Assembly: GCA_037349105.1 (NCBI GenBank)
Contig: JAYJMM010000032.1
Location: forward strand, 1 to 64,000
Length of the DNA: 64,000 nt
Source: Limnomonas spitsbergensis
Lineage: Eukaryota; Chlorophyta; Chlorophyceae; Chlamydomonadales
Direction of reading: 5' to 3'
The notes under the pieces were generated by a model. It did not search any database. It had not been told where the DNA came from and was given only the letters and a program-made list of their open reading frames with translations. Shown here piece by piece: positions 35,706-49,267 of the stretch (positions within the stretch are counted from its first letter, which is position 1; each line of letters opens with the position of its first letter). A program made the translations under genes and the position numbers.

Positions 35706-36791
35706 GCGGGCCCAGAGGTGTAACGTTATTGACACATTTCATCCTCGATTTCGCCCCACTTAATGTCACTCACGAAGTCGAACCTCACAGCAGTCCAGGC
35801 TCCATGGATCATGGTCAGGACCAGCCCTCGCCTCTCAGGGGATGAGCTACGTGCATACCTATTCATACATATTCAAGGTATACACCATTCAAAGCCCCTG
35901 GTTCAAAACATATTCACGAGCCACTCTCTCCAGTCATGCAAACAGCAGGTCAAGTGCATGGGGGACATCTGATACTCAGTACCCCTGGTTCATGCACTAG
36001 AAGAATAATATAGGTTTTGGGCTACTGGGCTGCAATTCGGTTCATGCCGGGTATCAAAATCCCGGTCCATGCCAGGTGTCACGAATTTCCGATTCATGCC
36101 CAGCATCTGAATAGACAAAAGTGCAATACGATAGCCCATGGATGACCCCTACGTGCCACGGAAAACTTGTGCTACACCATAAAATCAGGCAAGGGCATGT
36201 GAGCCGCGGGCCCTCAAAGCTCCTGCATCATGTCTATTGGTTGTCCGCGAGCCACTTCTGGATCTTCTCGTCCGTTTCACTGCTCCTGGCTCCGGATCTC
36301 TTGGATCTGTGCGGGATCCACAGCGCATGGACAGGTTCAGCAGTGCTTATTTCAAGGTGGTTCCGAGGGTGGTTCAGCAAAAATCAGCTACATGCCAGCC
36401 TGGAACTGGCAGGGCTTACAGCAATTTGCCATGTTGCTGGGGCCACCACCAAAAGTCCGGTCATAGTTTAGTTGCAATTTGCCCGGTGGTGCGTGGCTGC
36501 TCAGCGGCCTTCTTGGTAGAATAGTGCACAAGATAGTCACTGGTTCAACAGCTTAGGCACATCCTGGCGTTCACTGTCCTTTTGTCCATCCATCATATAC
36601 AGCCATGAAATATCTATGTTCAAGTGGCCTGAAATGTGGAACAAGGGATTTCCACGGGATTTTCAGCCCAGCGGCGTATTATCGTTGATACTGGGCACAG
36701 CAGCCCGAAGACAGATAAAAAAGCCATGAGGTCCAAATCTGGCCACATTTCTTGCAGTATGCTTAACATGTCACAAAACCTGTTCTCCCTC
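35706..36791. other. Intergenic DNA
   Basis: No gene is supported. Near 36040-36110 there are three loose copies of a GGTTCATGCC-GGTATCA motif. Open frames here have no coding character. Confidence 0.4.
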
Positions 36792-36854
36792 TCACACGTT
36801 CGAAAATTCGAAGTAATCCTTGAAGTTGCGCTTATAGTACGCATCAAGGCGCTC
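36792..36854 (-). CDS. Possible terminal exon of a minus-strand gene
   Basis: After a good acceptor (TTTGTCTTGCAG read on the minus strand, ending at 36855), 20 codons read ERLDAYYKRNFKDYFEFSNV and end in TGA. The composition looks like a genuine conserved C-terminus, but a frame this short can occur by chance. The acceptor lies within 25 bp of the 28-bp satellite, so the whole array would be in this gene's intron. No upstream exon with a matching phase is confirmed. Confidence 0.35.
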   Translation of the reverse strand, partial: ERLDAYYKRNFKDYFEFSNV

Positions 36855-36877
36855 CTGCAAGACAAATATTTAGACGT

Positions 36878-39800
36878 TTTAGTATACGGTATCCATCAGG
36901 GTTGTCTTAGTATACGGTATCCATCAGGGTTGTCTTAGTATACGGTATCCATCAGGGTTGTTTTAGTATACGGTATCCATCAGGGATGTTTTAGTATACG
37001 GTTTCCATCAGGGATGTTTTAGTATACGGTATCCATCAGGGATGTTTTAGTATACGGTATCCATCAGGGATGTCTTAGTATACGGTATCCATCAGGGTTG
37101 TTTTAGTATACGGTATCCATCAGGGTTGTCTTAGTATACGGTATCCATCAGGGATGTTTTAGTATACGGTATCCATCAGGGATGTTTTAGTATACGGTAT
37201 CCATCAGGGTTGTTTTAGTATACGGTATCCATCAGGGTTGTTTTAGTATACGGTATCCATCAGGGTTGTTTTAGTATACGGTATCCATCAGAGTTGTTTT
37301 AGTATACGGTATCCATCAGGGATGTTTTAGTATACGGTATCCATCAGGGTTGTTTTAGTATACGGTATCCATCAGGGATGTTTTAGTATACGGTATCCAT
37401 CAGGGTTGTTTTAGTATACGGTATCCATCAGGGATGTTTTAGTATACGGTATCCATCAGGGTTGTTTTAGTATACGGTATCCATCAGGGTTGTTTTAGTA
37501 TACGGTATCCATCAGGGTTGTTTTAGTATACGGTATCCATCAGGGTTGTTTTAGTATACGGTATCCATCAGGGATGTTTTAGTATACGGTTTCCATCAGG
37601 GTTGTTTTAGTATACGGTATCCATCAGGGATGTTTTAGTATACGGTATCCATCAGAGTTGTTTTAGTAAACAGTATCCATCAGGGTTGTTTTAGTATACG
37701 GTATCCATCAGGGTTGTTTTAGTATACGGTATCCATCAGGGTTGTTTTAGTATACGGTATCCATCAGGGTTGTTTTAGTATACGGTATCCATCAGGGATG
37801 TTTTAGTATACGGTATCCATCAGGGTTGTTTTAGTATACGGTATCCATCAGGGTTGTTTTAGTATACGGTATCCATCAGGGTTGTTTTAGTATACGGTAT
37901 CCATCAGGGTTGTTTTAGTATACGGTATCCATCAGAGTTGTTTTAGTAAACAGTATCCATCAGGGTTGTTTTAGTATACGGTATCCATCAGGGATGTTTT
38001 AGTATACGGTTTCCATCAGGGATGTTTTAGTATACGGTATCCATCAGGGATGTTTTAGTATACGGTATCCAGCCATCAGGGATGTCTTAGTATACGGTAT
38101 CCATCAGGGTTGTTTTAGTATACGGTATCCATCAGGGTTGTCTTAGTATACGGTATCCATCAGGGATGTTTTAGTATACGGTATCCATCAGGGATGTTTT
38201 AGTATACGGTATCCATCAGGGATGTTTTAGTATACGGTATCCATCAGGGTTGTTTTAGTATACGGTATCCATCAGGGATGTTTTAGTATACGGTATCCAT
38301 CAGAGTTGTTTTAGTATACGGTATCCATCAGGGATGTTTTAGTATACGGTATCCATCAGAGTTTTTTTAGTATACGGTATCCATCAGGGATGTTTTAGTA
38401 TACGGTATCCATCAGGGTTGTTTTAGTATACGGTATCCATCAGGGATGTTTTAGTATACGGTATCCATCAGGGTTGTTTTAGTATACGGTATCCATCAGG
38501 GTTGTTTTAGTATACGGTATCCATCAGGGTTGTTTTAGTATACGGTATCCATCAGGGTTGTTTTAGTATACGGTATCCATCAGGGATGTTTTAGTATACG
38601 GTTTCCATCAGGGTTGTTTTAGTATACGGTATCCATCAGGGATGTTTTAGTATACGGTATCCATCAGAGTTGTTTTAGTAAACAGTATCCATCAGGGTTG
38701 TTTTAGTATACGGTATCCATCAGGGTTGTTTTAGTATACGGTATCCATCAGGGTTGTTTTAGTATACGGTATCCATCAGGGTTGTTTTAGTATACGGTAT
38801 CCATCAGGGATGTTTTAGTATACGGTATCCATCAGGGTTGTTTTAGTATACGGTATCCATCAGGGTTGTTTTAGTATACGGTATCCATCAGGGTTGTTTT
38901 AGTATACGGTATCCATCAGGGTTGTTTTAGTATACGGTATCCATCAGGGATGTTTTAGTATACGGTATCCATCAGGGTTGTTTTAGTATACGGTATCCAT
39001 CAGGGTTGTTTTAGTATACGGTATCCATCAGGGTTGTTTTAGTATACGGTATCCATCAGGGTTGTTTTAGTATACGGTATCCATCAGGGATGTTTTAGTA
39101 TACGGTATCCATCAGGGTTGTTTTAGTATACGGTATCCATCAGAGTTGTTTTAGTATACGGTATCCATCAGGGATGTTTTAGTATACGGTATCCATCAGG
39201 GTTGTTTTAGTATACGGTATCCATCAGGGTTGTTTTAGTATACGGTATCCATCAGGGTTGTTTTAGTATACGGTATCCATCAGGGATGTTTTAGTATACG
39301 GTTTCCATCAGGGTTGTTTTAGTATACGGTATCCATCAGGGATGTTTTAGTATACGGTTTCCATCAGGGATGTTTTAGTATACGGTATCCATCAGGGATG
39401 TTTTAGTATACGGTATCCAGCCATCAGGGATGTCTTAGTATACGGTATCCATCAGGGTTGTTTTAGTATACGGTATCCATCAGGGTTGTCTTAGTATACG
39501 GTATCCATCAGGGATGTTTTAGTATACGGTATCCATCAGGGATGTTTTAGTATACGGTATCCATCAGGGTTGTTTTAGTATACGGTATCCATCAGGGTTG
39601 TTTTAGTATACGGTATCCATCAGGGATGTTTTAGTATACGGTATCCATCAGAGTTGTTTTAGTATACGGTATCCATCAGGGATGTTTTAGTATACGGTAT
39701 CCATCAGAGTTTTTTTAGTATACGGTATCCATCAGGGATGTTTTAGTATACGGTATCCATCAGGGTTGTTTTAGTATACGGTATCCATCAGGGATGTTTT

Positions 39801-42800
39801 AGTATACGGTATCCATCAGGGTTGTTTTAGTATACGGTATCCATCAGGGTTGTTTTAGTATACGGTATCCATCAGGGTTGTTTTAGTATACGGTATCCAT
39901 CAGGGTTGTTTTAGTATACGGTATCCATCAGGGATGTTTTAGTATACGGTTTCCATCAGGGTTGTTTTAGTATACGGTATCCATCAGGGATGTTTTAGTA
40001 TACGGTATCCATCAGAGTTGTTTTAGTAAACAGTATCCATCAGGGTTGTTTTAGTATACGGTATCCATCAGGGTTGTTTTAGTATACGGTATCCATCAGG
40101 GTTGTTTTAGTATACGGTATCCATCAGGGTTGTTTTAGTATACGGTATCCATCAGGGATGTTTTAGTATACGGTATCCATCAGGGTTGTTTTAGTATACG
40201 GTATCCATCAGGGTTGTTTTAGTATACGGTATCCATCAGGGTTGTTTTAGTATACGGTATCCATCAGGGTTGTTTTAGTATACGGTATCCATCAGGGATG
40301 TTTTAGTATACGGTATCCATCAGGGTTGTTTTAGTATACGGTATCCATCAGGGTTGTTTTAGTATACGGTATCCATCAGGGTTGTTTTAGTATACGGTAT
40401 CCATCAGGGTTGTTTTAGTATACGGTATCCATCAGGGATGTTTTAGTATACGGTATCCATCAGGGTTGTTTTAGTATACGGTATCCATCAGAGTTGTTTT
40501 AGTATACGGTATCCATCAGGGATGTTTTAGTATACGGTATCCATCAGGGTTGTTTTAGTATACGGTATCCATCAGGGTTGTTTTAGTATACGGTATCCAT
40601 CAGGGTTGTTTTAGTATACGGTATCCATCAGGGATGTTTTAGTATACGGTTTCCATCAGGGTTGTTTTAGTATACGGTATCCATCAGGGATGTTTTAGTA
40701 TACGGTATCCATCAGAGTTGTTTTAGTATACGGTATCCATCAGGGATGTTTTAGTATACGGTATCCATCAGGGTTGTTTTAGTATACGGTATCCATCAGG
40801 GTTGTTTTAGTATACGGTATCCATCAGGGTTGTTTTAGTATACGGTATCCATCAGGGTTGTTTTAGTATACGGTATCCATCAGGGATGTTTTAGTATACG
40901 GTATCCATCAGAGTTGTTTTAGTAAACAGTATCCATCAGGGTTGTTTTAGTATACGGTATCCATCAGGGTTGTTTTAGTATACGGTATCCATCAGGGTTG
41001 TTTTAGTATACGGTATCCATCAGGGTTGTTTTAGTATACGGTATCCATCAGGGATGTTTTAGTATACGGTATCCATCAGGGTTGTTTTAGTATACGGTAT
41101 CCATCAGGGTTGTTTTAGTATACGGTATCCATCAGGGTTGTTTTAGTATACGGTATCCATCAGGGTTGTTTTAGTATACGGTATCCATCAGGGATGTTTT
41201 AGTATACGGTATCCATCAGGGTTGTTTTAGTATACGGTATCCATCAGGGTTGTTTTAGTATACGGTATCCATCAGGGTTGTTTTAGTATACGGTATCCAT
41301 CTGGGTTGTTTTAGTATACGGTATCCATCAGGGATGTTTTAGTATACGGTATCCATCAGGGTTGTTTTAGTATACGGTATCCATCAGAGTTGTTTTAGTA
41401 TACGGTATCCATCAGGGATGTTTTAGTATACGGTATCCATCAGGGTTGTTTTAGTATACGGTATCCATCAGGGTTGTTTTAGTATACGGTATCCATCAGG
41501 GTTGTTTTAGTATACGGTATCCATCAGGGATGTTTTAGTATACGGTTTCCATCAGGGTTGTTTTAGTATACGGTATCCATCAGGGATGTTTTAGTATACG
41601 GTATCCATCAGAGTTGTTTTAGTATACGGTATCCATCAGGGATGTTTTAGTATACGGTATCCATCAGGGTTGTTTTAGTATACGGTATCCATCAGGGTTG
41701 TTTTAGTATACGGTATCCATCAGGGTTGTTTTAGTATACGGTATCCATCAGGGTTGTTTTAGTATACGGTATCCATCAGGGATGTTTTAGTATACGGTAT
41801 CCATCAGAGTTGTTTTAGTAACAGGTATCCATCAGGGTTGTTTTAGTATACGGTATCCATCAGGGTTGTTTTAGTATACGGTATCCATCAGGGTTGTTTT
41901 AGTATACGGTATCCATCAGGGTTGTTTTAGTATACGGTATCCATCAGGGTTGTTTTAGTATACGGTATCCATCAGGGTTGTTTTAGTATACGGTATCCAT
42001 CAGGGTTGTTTTAGTATACGGTATCCATCAGGGTTGTTTTAGTATACGGTATCCATCAGGGTTGTTTTAGTATACGGTATCCATCAGGGTTGTTTTAGTA
42101 TACGGTATCCATCAGGGTTGTTTTAGTATACGGTATCCATCAGGGTTGTTTTAGTATACGGTATCCATCAGGGATGTTTTAGTATACGGTATTCCATCAG
42201 GGATGTTTTAGTATACGGTATCCATCAGGGATGTTTTAGTATACGGTATCCATCAGGGATGTCTTAGTATACGGTATCCATCAGGGTTGTTTTAGTATAC
42301 GGTATCCATCAGGGTTGTCTTAGTATACGGTATCCATCAGGGATGTTTTAGTATACGGTATCCATCAGGGATGTTTTAGTATACGGTATCCATCAGGGTT
42401 GTTTTAGTATACGGTATCCATCAGGGTTGTTTTAGCATACGGTATCCATCAGGGATGTTTTAGTATACGGTATCCATCAGAGTTGTTTTAGTATACGGTA
42501 TCCATCAGGGATTGTTTTAGTATACGGTATCCATCAGGAGTTGTTTTAGTATACGGTATCCATCAGGGATGTTTTAGTATACGGTATCCATCAGGGTTGT
42601 TTTAGTATACGGTATCCATCAGGGATGTTTTAGTATACGGTATCCATCAGGGTTGTTTTAGTATACGGTATCCATCAGGGTTGTTTTAGTATACGGTATC
42701 CATCAGGGTTGTTTTAGTATACGGTATCCATCAGGGTTGTTTTAGTATACGGTATCCATCAGGGATGTTTTAGTATACGGTTTCCATCAGGGTTGTTTTA

Positions 42801-44672
42801 GTATACGGTATCCATCAGGGATGTTTTAGTATACGGTATCCATCAGAGTTGTTTTAGTAAACAGTATCCATCAGGGTTGTTTTAGTATACGGTATCCATC
42901 AGGGTTGTTTTAGTATACGGTATCCATCAGGGTTGTTTTAGTATACGGTATCCATCAGGGTTGTTTTAGTATACGGTATCCATCAGGGATGTTTTAGTAT
43001 ACGGTATCCATCAGGGTTGTTTTAGTATACGGTATCCATCAGGGTTGTTTTAGTATACGGTATCCATCAGGGTTGTTTTAGTATACGGTATCCATCAGGG
43101 TTGTTTTAGTATACGGTATCCATCAGGGATGTTTTAGTATACGGTATCCATCATGGTTGTTTTAGTATACGGTATCCATCAGGGTTGTTTTAGTATACGG
43201 TATCCATCAGGGTTGTTTTAGTATACGGTATCCATCAGGGTTGTTTTAGTATACGGTATCCATCAGGGATGTTTTAGTATACGGTATCCATCAGGGTTGT
43301 TTTAGTATACGGTATCCATCAGAGTTGTTTTAGTATACGGTATCCATCAGGGATGTTTTAGTATACGGTATCCATCAGGGTTGTTTTAGTATACGGTACC
43401 CATCAGGGTTGTTTTAGTATACGGTATCCATCAGGGTTGTTTTAGTATACGGTATCCATCAGGGATGTTTTAGTATACGGTTTCCATCAGGGTTGTTTTA
43501 GTATACGGTATCCATCAGGGATGTTTTAGTATACGGTATCCATCAGAGTTGTTTTAGTATACGGTATCCATCAGGGATGTTTTAGTATACGGTATCCATC
43601 AGGGTTGTTTTAGTATACGGTATCCATCAGGGTTGTTTTAGTATACGGTATCCATCAGGGTTGTTTTAGTATACGGTATCCATCAGGGTTGTTTTAGTAT
43701 ACGGTATCCATCAGGGATGTTTTAGTATACGGTATCCATCAGGGTTGTTTTAGTATACGGTATCCATCAGGGATGTTTTAGTATACGGTATCCATCAGAG
43801 TTGTTTTAGTAAACGGTATCCATCAGGGTTGTCTTAGTATACGGTTTCCATCAGGGTTGTTTTAGTATACGGTATCCATCAGGGTTGTTTTAGTATACGG
43901 TATCCATCAGGGTTGTTTTAGTATACGGTATCCATCAGAGTTGTTTTAGTATACGGTATCCATCAGGGATGTTTTAGTATACGGTATCCATCAGGGATGT
44001 TTTAGTATACGGTTTCCATCAGGGACGTTTTAGTATACGGTATCCATCAGGGTTGTTTTAGTATACGGTATCCATCAGGGTTGTTTTAGTATACGGTATC
44101 CATCAGGGATGTTTTAGTATACGGTATCCATCAGGGATGTTTTAGTATCCGGTATCCATCAGGGATGTTTTAGTATACGGTATCCATCAGGGACGTTTTA
44201 GTATACGGTATCCATCAGGGTTGTTTTAGTATACGGTATCCATCAGGGTTGTTTTAGTATACGGTATCCATCAGGGATGTTTTAGTATACGGTATCCATC
44301 AGGGATGTTTTAGTATACGGTATCCATCAGGGTTGTTTTAGTATACGGTATCCATCAGGGACGTTTTAGTATACGGTATCCATCAGGGTTGTCTTAGTAT
44401 ACGGTATCCATCAGGGTTGTTTTAGTATACGGTATCCATCAGGGTTGTTTTAGTATACGGTATCCATCAGGGTTGTTTTAGTATACGGTATCCATCAGGG
44501 ATGTTTTAGTATACGGTATCCATCAGGGATGTTTTAGTATACGGTATCCATCAGGGTTGTTTTAGTATACGGTATCCATCAGGGACGTTTTAGTATACGG
44601 TATCCATCAGGGTTGTCTTAGTATACGGTATCCATCAGGGTTGTTTTAGTATACGGTATCCATCAGGGATAC
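36878..44672. repeat. 28-bp satellite array
   Basis: About 278 head-to-tail copies of a 28-bp unit with core TTTTAGTATACGGTATCC followed by ATCAGGG and TTG, ATG or ACG. Marker variants (a 4-base AGCC insertion, AAACAG for TACGG, a T-run) recur at a distance of 1348 bp, indicating a higher-order unit of 48 monomers plus the insertion. Rare frame slips occur near 42190 and 42510. No reading frame spans it. Confidence 0.97.
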
Positions 44673-45009
44673 CCTGGTATCCATGTACCACAATCATTTA
44701 CGAATGTCATGGCAGGACCATGCATGACATTCAAAATAGTAATTGTAACGACCTAAGAATGGAAGCGTGTGTCCCTCGAAGGAGGGAGGGGAAGGGGCAG
44801 AAATAAAGGCTCGAGCACATACTACACAAAATATAAATCCACACTTGTTGGCTGACCTTCCCTGATCCCCACGTCCAGAACCCAGTATAAACAGTATTTT
44901 GCACCCAAACATTAGTAGTATGGGGTGGCCAGGGAACTATTCATGGACCAGCCCGGCATTGCAAATATTAAATAGCGATATAGGAAATATAATACCGATA
45001 TCATGACTC

Positions 45010-45225
45010 CTGGGTACCGGTACTCAGGGTCCTCAGGATACCAGTATTTAGGATACTTAGGATACTGGTACCAGTATTCAGGATACCAGTATTTAGGATA
45101 CTCAGGATACTTAGGATACCAGTATTCAGGATACCAGGATAATAAGGATCTTCAGGATACTTAGGATACCAGTATTCAGGATACCTGGATAATAAGGATC
45201 TTCAGGATACTTAGGATGCTGGTCC
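45010..45225. repeat. Short GGATAC-type repeats with a longer duplication
   Basis: Interspersed AGGATACTTAGGATACC, AGTATTCAGGATACC and AGTATTTAGG units of about 10 bp. A longer block of about 58 bp, containing GATAATAAGGATCTTCAGG, occurs twice (near 45138 and 45190). Confidence 0.8.
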
Positions 45226-46895
45226 TCAGAATACCCCGGCGGAGAACCAAACATAGATTTAATTTTCTGCTGCCACCTCGAGGCGTGCCCCCTGGCCAGC
45301 AGCATTTCAGCCAAATTCCTGCATTCATCTCCTGCCCGCGGTGTTTTCAAAGGTCAAAAGGATTGGTTGTGAAGTTCCAGCCTGGCCCACAAAACTCAAA
45401 CACAGGCTTATCAACAATTGCAAAATTAACGGCAGCTAAAGGGTTTAAAAGGCAGCCATGCTTATGTTTGCTGAGCTGGCACCCCCAGCCCTGACCATTC
45501 TGCATACCAGGGGGGAGGTCAGGGGACAATATATCCATATTTCATTAAGCCAACCACCTCCAGTTGACACAAGAAAGAGGACGGCCAAGCTCTGACAATC
45601 ATCTTACAGCTGGAAGCATGATTGTTCTAAAAAGTGTCAATCTCCCCCCCCATTAACTTTGCTCCCCTTATCTCACCACCCCCTGGGCCAAAAGTTGTCT
45701 GAATAAAAGCTTGTGGAAGTTTTCATGAAGCTCTACAAAGTCGGAGGACGCATTCCCACCAGTTTGCATTTCCCCACCCCACCCCCCTCGTGTGCCTCTC
45801 CAGATCTCTCAGCATTGAGTTGTATTGCTGTCAATGATCACGGATTTGACCGGGACTAAAAAATACATTTCCTGTTAAATACCTGTCACATGTTTTTCTC
45901 AATTACCTTTTTTCTTTCATCCTTCTTCTCGTTGGTGCGCTTCAGGAGCTCTGCGCACACAGAGACGCGACAAAATCGCAAAACATGGTTTTGTAGGGCG
46001 GGTGGGCCAAGCATACAGTCATGCATCGAGATCTGTCCACTATTCCACATTTTCGGTAAAAGCCAGCAAGGAAGCTATCTTTCTTTTAAGTTGCTTCACC
46101 TACCATTTGGGTGCATCAAGGCCTACGGCTGTGGGGGAGCCACGTGTCCTTATGCTCAGGCCACCGGCCGTAGGTCGGTCAACGTTTGGTCCCTATGGGC
46201 CCAGTTGTGCTCCCCCAGAAGCCTGCCAAGGGTGATCTGGAGAGCACAACAAATGAACACTGCTAGCCAACCCTGCATTTCCCCGCAACCCTCTTCTCAC
46301 AAACCTTGAATGAATGTCGAGTCTGCGTCAACCACTTCCTTGTTTTCGGTTAATGATTAATTGCCTCTAGACAAATCGTCATTGATCAGTCAAAATTCGT
46401 CCAAGGCCAAGGGGAACAAGAGAAGAGAGCTTTCATGCCGCTTCTCAACTCTGAACATGTAAGGTTTTAATAAATAACGATAGTTGTTGAAGATCTTCCA
46501 TTTTCCCACTCACACTCCAATTTTTTCAATACCTATCAAGCCGAAGCAACACTGGCGTGACTACTACCTGCTCCCAGAGGGGGCGAAAAGTAGACGCTCA
46601 CTCGCTATTGTAGCGCACAAGCCAGAAAATATGGCAGACATGGATAGGCTCTCATTATTACTTCCGCTCAAGAAAACAACGCGCCGTTTTTGAGTTGTAG
46701 GCTTTGCCCTGGACCTGACCGGAGAGACTCTGGCACCCCTCCCTCCCCATCAACCCACCACAACATACATTGTTCACACTTAATAACCCTGTTGGTGACT
46801 TGGCCGCCTAGGTCGGGGCGATCGGGCCTTACGCAGCCGCCTACGGTAGACCGGTAATACTGCGAAATACTTAATGAAGAAAACTAGCTCCTTAC
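45226..46895. other. Mostly unassigned; weak minus-strand open frames
   Basis: On the minus strand 45538-45347 could encode VDKPVFEFCGPGWNFTTNPF, and 45350-45220 could encode AEMLLARGHASRWQQKIKSM, in a different frame. Both look somewhat protein-like and could be exons or decayed exons of the minus-strand gene that begins at 47494, but no splice model links them. Nothing is recognised from 45640 to 46890. Confidence 0.3.
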
Positions 46896-47494
46896 CTTGG
46901 AGACAGCTTGATCTTCAAGCACGCCAAGACGTCCTTAGGCTTCAACATCAGCTTCTTTGTCAAGGCCGTCAGTTCGGCCGGCTTGGTCTCAATCATCTTG
47001 GCCAGTGATGCTGGCCAGGACCTTCCACTGTGTTCCTTCCGCGCGAGCCGGCACTGAGAGCATTTATTGCATGCATTGCAGCCAAAGTGCAGTGACGTCT
47101 TCTGCAAATACATGCGGTTGCAAAAATGCACATATGGTTTCGCGATGTACATCCCATATATAATACACGTTCAAAACCATGTTTAGATGTGCGACTTAAA
47201 ATGACTCTTCAGCACATTGGCATTTGAACATCAATATCAACATTATTAACTCATAATTGAAATCTCTGCCATTGGACAAGGCATCCACTGAATTTGAAGA
47301 GTTGCAGGCCTAAGTGCCCCCCTTGAAACAAGCGTAAATAAAGAACACACCTTGTTGGGGTCCGCTGGGCAGGGGTGAGGCATGGGCGGCTCACAATCTT
47401 CAAATTCCTTGGCCAACTTCCGTTTGATCTCGGGGGGGCCATCTCGGAAGCTCGACAAAACCCCGACCAAAGCCAGGTCCAAAATGGCATCCAT
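46896..47494 (-). CDS. Cys-rich hypothetical protein, first two exons
   Basis: Exon 1 runs from the ATG at 47494 to 47351 (48 codons, phase 0, donor AAG|GTGTGT). Exon 2 runs from 47101 (acceptor TTTGCAG) to 46896 (donor AG|GTAAGG, phase 2). Both phases match. The protein starts MDAILDLALVGVLSSFRDGP, and exon 2 contains CNACNKCSQC, a four-cysteine cluster that could bind zinc, followed by a Lys-rich helix (KPAELTALTKKLMLKPKDV). Later exons are not identified; 36792-36854 is one candidate for the end. Cys-cluster proteins of this sort often accompany algal mobile elements, but the family is not recognised. Confidence 0.55.
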
Positions 47495-48020
47495 TTTCTC
47501 GTTGATGCTCTCTTATCTTGAGTTGAGCGTCACTTTTCTGGACCCTCCTGTTCAGGCATCGGGTGGGCCCCGTACATGAGGTTGGCAAGGCAGGTGGGTG
47601 GACAAGAGGGCGGAGCGGACAGGAGGTAGGTGGGCAGGAGGGCCGACAGGAGGGCATGGGAGTTAAGGGTCAGTTGAGGGGGATGGCGGGATTCCCATGC
47701 TAGTGTAGGGGAGTACACCAACATGTGGAGTGCCCATCATCTGACATGAAGGGGTGTGTGTGCTCCCATGCAGTCAGTGTATGTTGGCCGGCGCCGTGGC
47801 CTCTTAGCAGTGGGATGTTGGGGTGACAGGCCGGTACACGCCAGGCGCGACATACTCCAATGAAGACCCCCACACACACCTCCCCTTTCGCACCTGCCAC
47901 TGGCAGTCCTGCTCCCGCTGCCACTGCGGTCAGCATCACACAGAATCTCACAAGCCATTAAAAAAAATATCAGATTGCGGAAGGACGCTGCCTGACTTCA
48001 CATTGATTCCTGATTTCTAG

Positions 48021-48095
48021 GTGGAATATGGATTCTTTGAAGCTGACGGGGAAGCAAACCTGGCGAATGCGTTCTCTGTCTCAGATCTGGCGTGA
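48021..48095 (+). CDS. Possible terminal exon
   Basis: After TGATTTCTAG, 24 codons read VEYGFFEADGEANLANAFSV and SDLA before TGA. Composition is protein-like. An upstream candidate with Cys/His-rich CSRCHCGQHH lies near 47907-47960 but was not linked. Too short to be certain. Confidence 0.3.
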   Translation: MEYGFFEADGEANLANAFSVSDLA

Positions 48096-48719
48096 ACCTC
48101 ACTTCAAACTGACGGTGGAGATGCGACAGAGGACACGTTAACGATGAAATGTAGGATATCCGCGACTTGTAGAAATGCTAAACATGTCAGATGGTCTGCC
48201 CCCGCACTGCGAAATTTGACTGAGCCTGACTACTACTGCATGGCTGCCTGCTACCTCGAATGACCAACTTCTGAATCTGCAGGGAAATCAGCCAAAGGCC
48301 ATCAAATATTTCCTTGCGAATTCTGGTTCATCATTAAGTATGCTGTCTCTCAGGCAGCAGGGCCCAGGTAAGGCCATCTATTGCGAGCTCATGCAAGGGC
48401 TTTGTCGCATGGGCCTTGGTCAGTCATCACGCGAGAACACCATCAACCAAACACATACCCAGTTAAATATGCACGTATCCCCTCTTCTTCTTCACAGACA
48501 GTTGAGTGTTTTTGTCATTTACAGTATCTGCGGGACGGGAGGACACCTGCATGGGATCATGGTGGATGATGTTTGAAGGTGCGTCCATGTTCGCACACCT
48601 ATTCGCATTTCCGGGAGGCTCTCTGCAAACCCTTGGGAAAGGCGCCAGCAAGGCTGAGGTGGATGCCTTTAGGGCATGGGCTGATGGGATGCTGGTTCGT
48701 CGGAAAAAGTGCACGTGGG
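48096..48719. other. Unassigned DNA
   Basis: A plus-strand frame at about 48590-48720 reads FPGGSLQTLGKGASKAEVDA and may be part of an exon, but no splice partner was found. Otherwise nothing recognised. Confidence 0.3.
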
Positions 48720-49080
48720 GGACATTGGTGTGGCGCCGGCCACCGTGGGCCGCCCCACTGGGAATTGGCCAAACCCAGTGGGTATCCCCACCGTGGGGAT
48801 ACATGTCGTAGGGCTCCGTCATGGGTTGGCATCAGTGGGGTATGTCTGATGGGATACTCCCACGGTGGGTCCAAGTGAGAGGATTCCCCCACACTGGGCT
48901 TTCGCGATGGGCGGTACCACTCATGGTCCCATACCGTGGGGATCCCCACATGGGGGGGACCCACAGTGGGGCATCGGCGGTAGGCTGACCCACGGTCGTC
49001 TGACTATCACGGGGATCCCCACATGGGGGGACCCACAGTGGGAACTCCGGGATGGTTACACCCACGCTACATGACCACAC
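48720..49080. repeat. Palindrome-rich CCCCAC/GTGGGG cluster
   Basis: Many inverted pairs of CCCAC and GTGGG. The best is GTATCCCCAC (48782-48791), a single C, then GTGGGGATAC (48793-48802), with perfect 10-bp arms. GGGGATCCCCACATGGGG occurs near 48937 and 49012, each followed by GACCCACAGTGGG. The region can fold into several short hairpins. No coding sense is seen. Confidence 0.75.
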
Positions 49081-49267
49081 CATTGTAGACCCATCATTTC
49101 ATAGCGTGGCTTACCCACTGTTGGCCAACCAAATCAGGTAAACCCATAAATGTGCTCTGGGCATGGTAGTCCCACCGTCATAGGGTTGATAGGGTTTAGG
49201 GGCGGGTTCGGCGGTAATAGGGTTCATGTGCTAGTTCAAGGTTAATAGCGTTTAGGGTCTGGACAAG

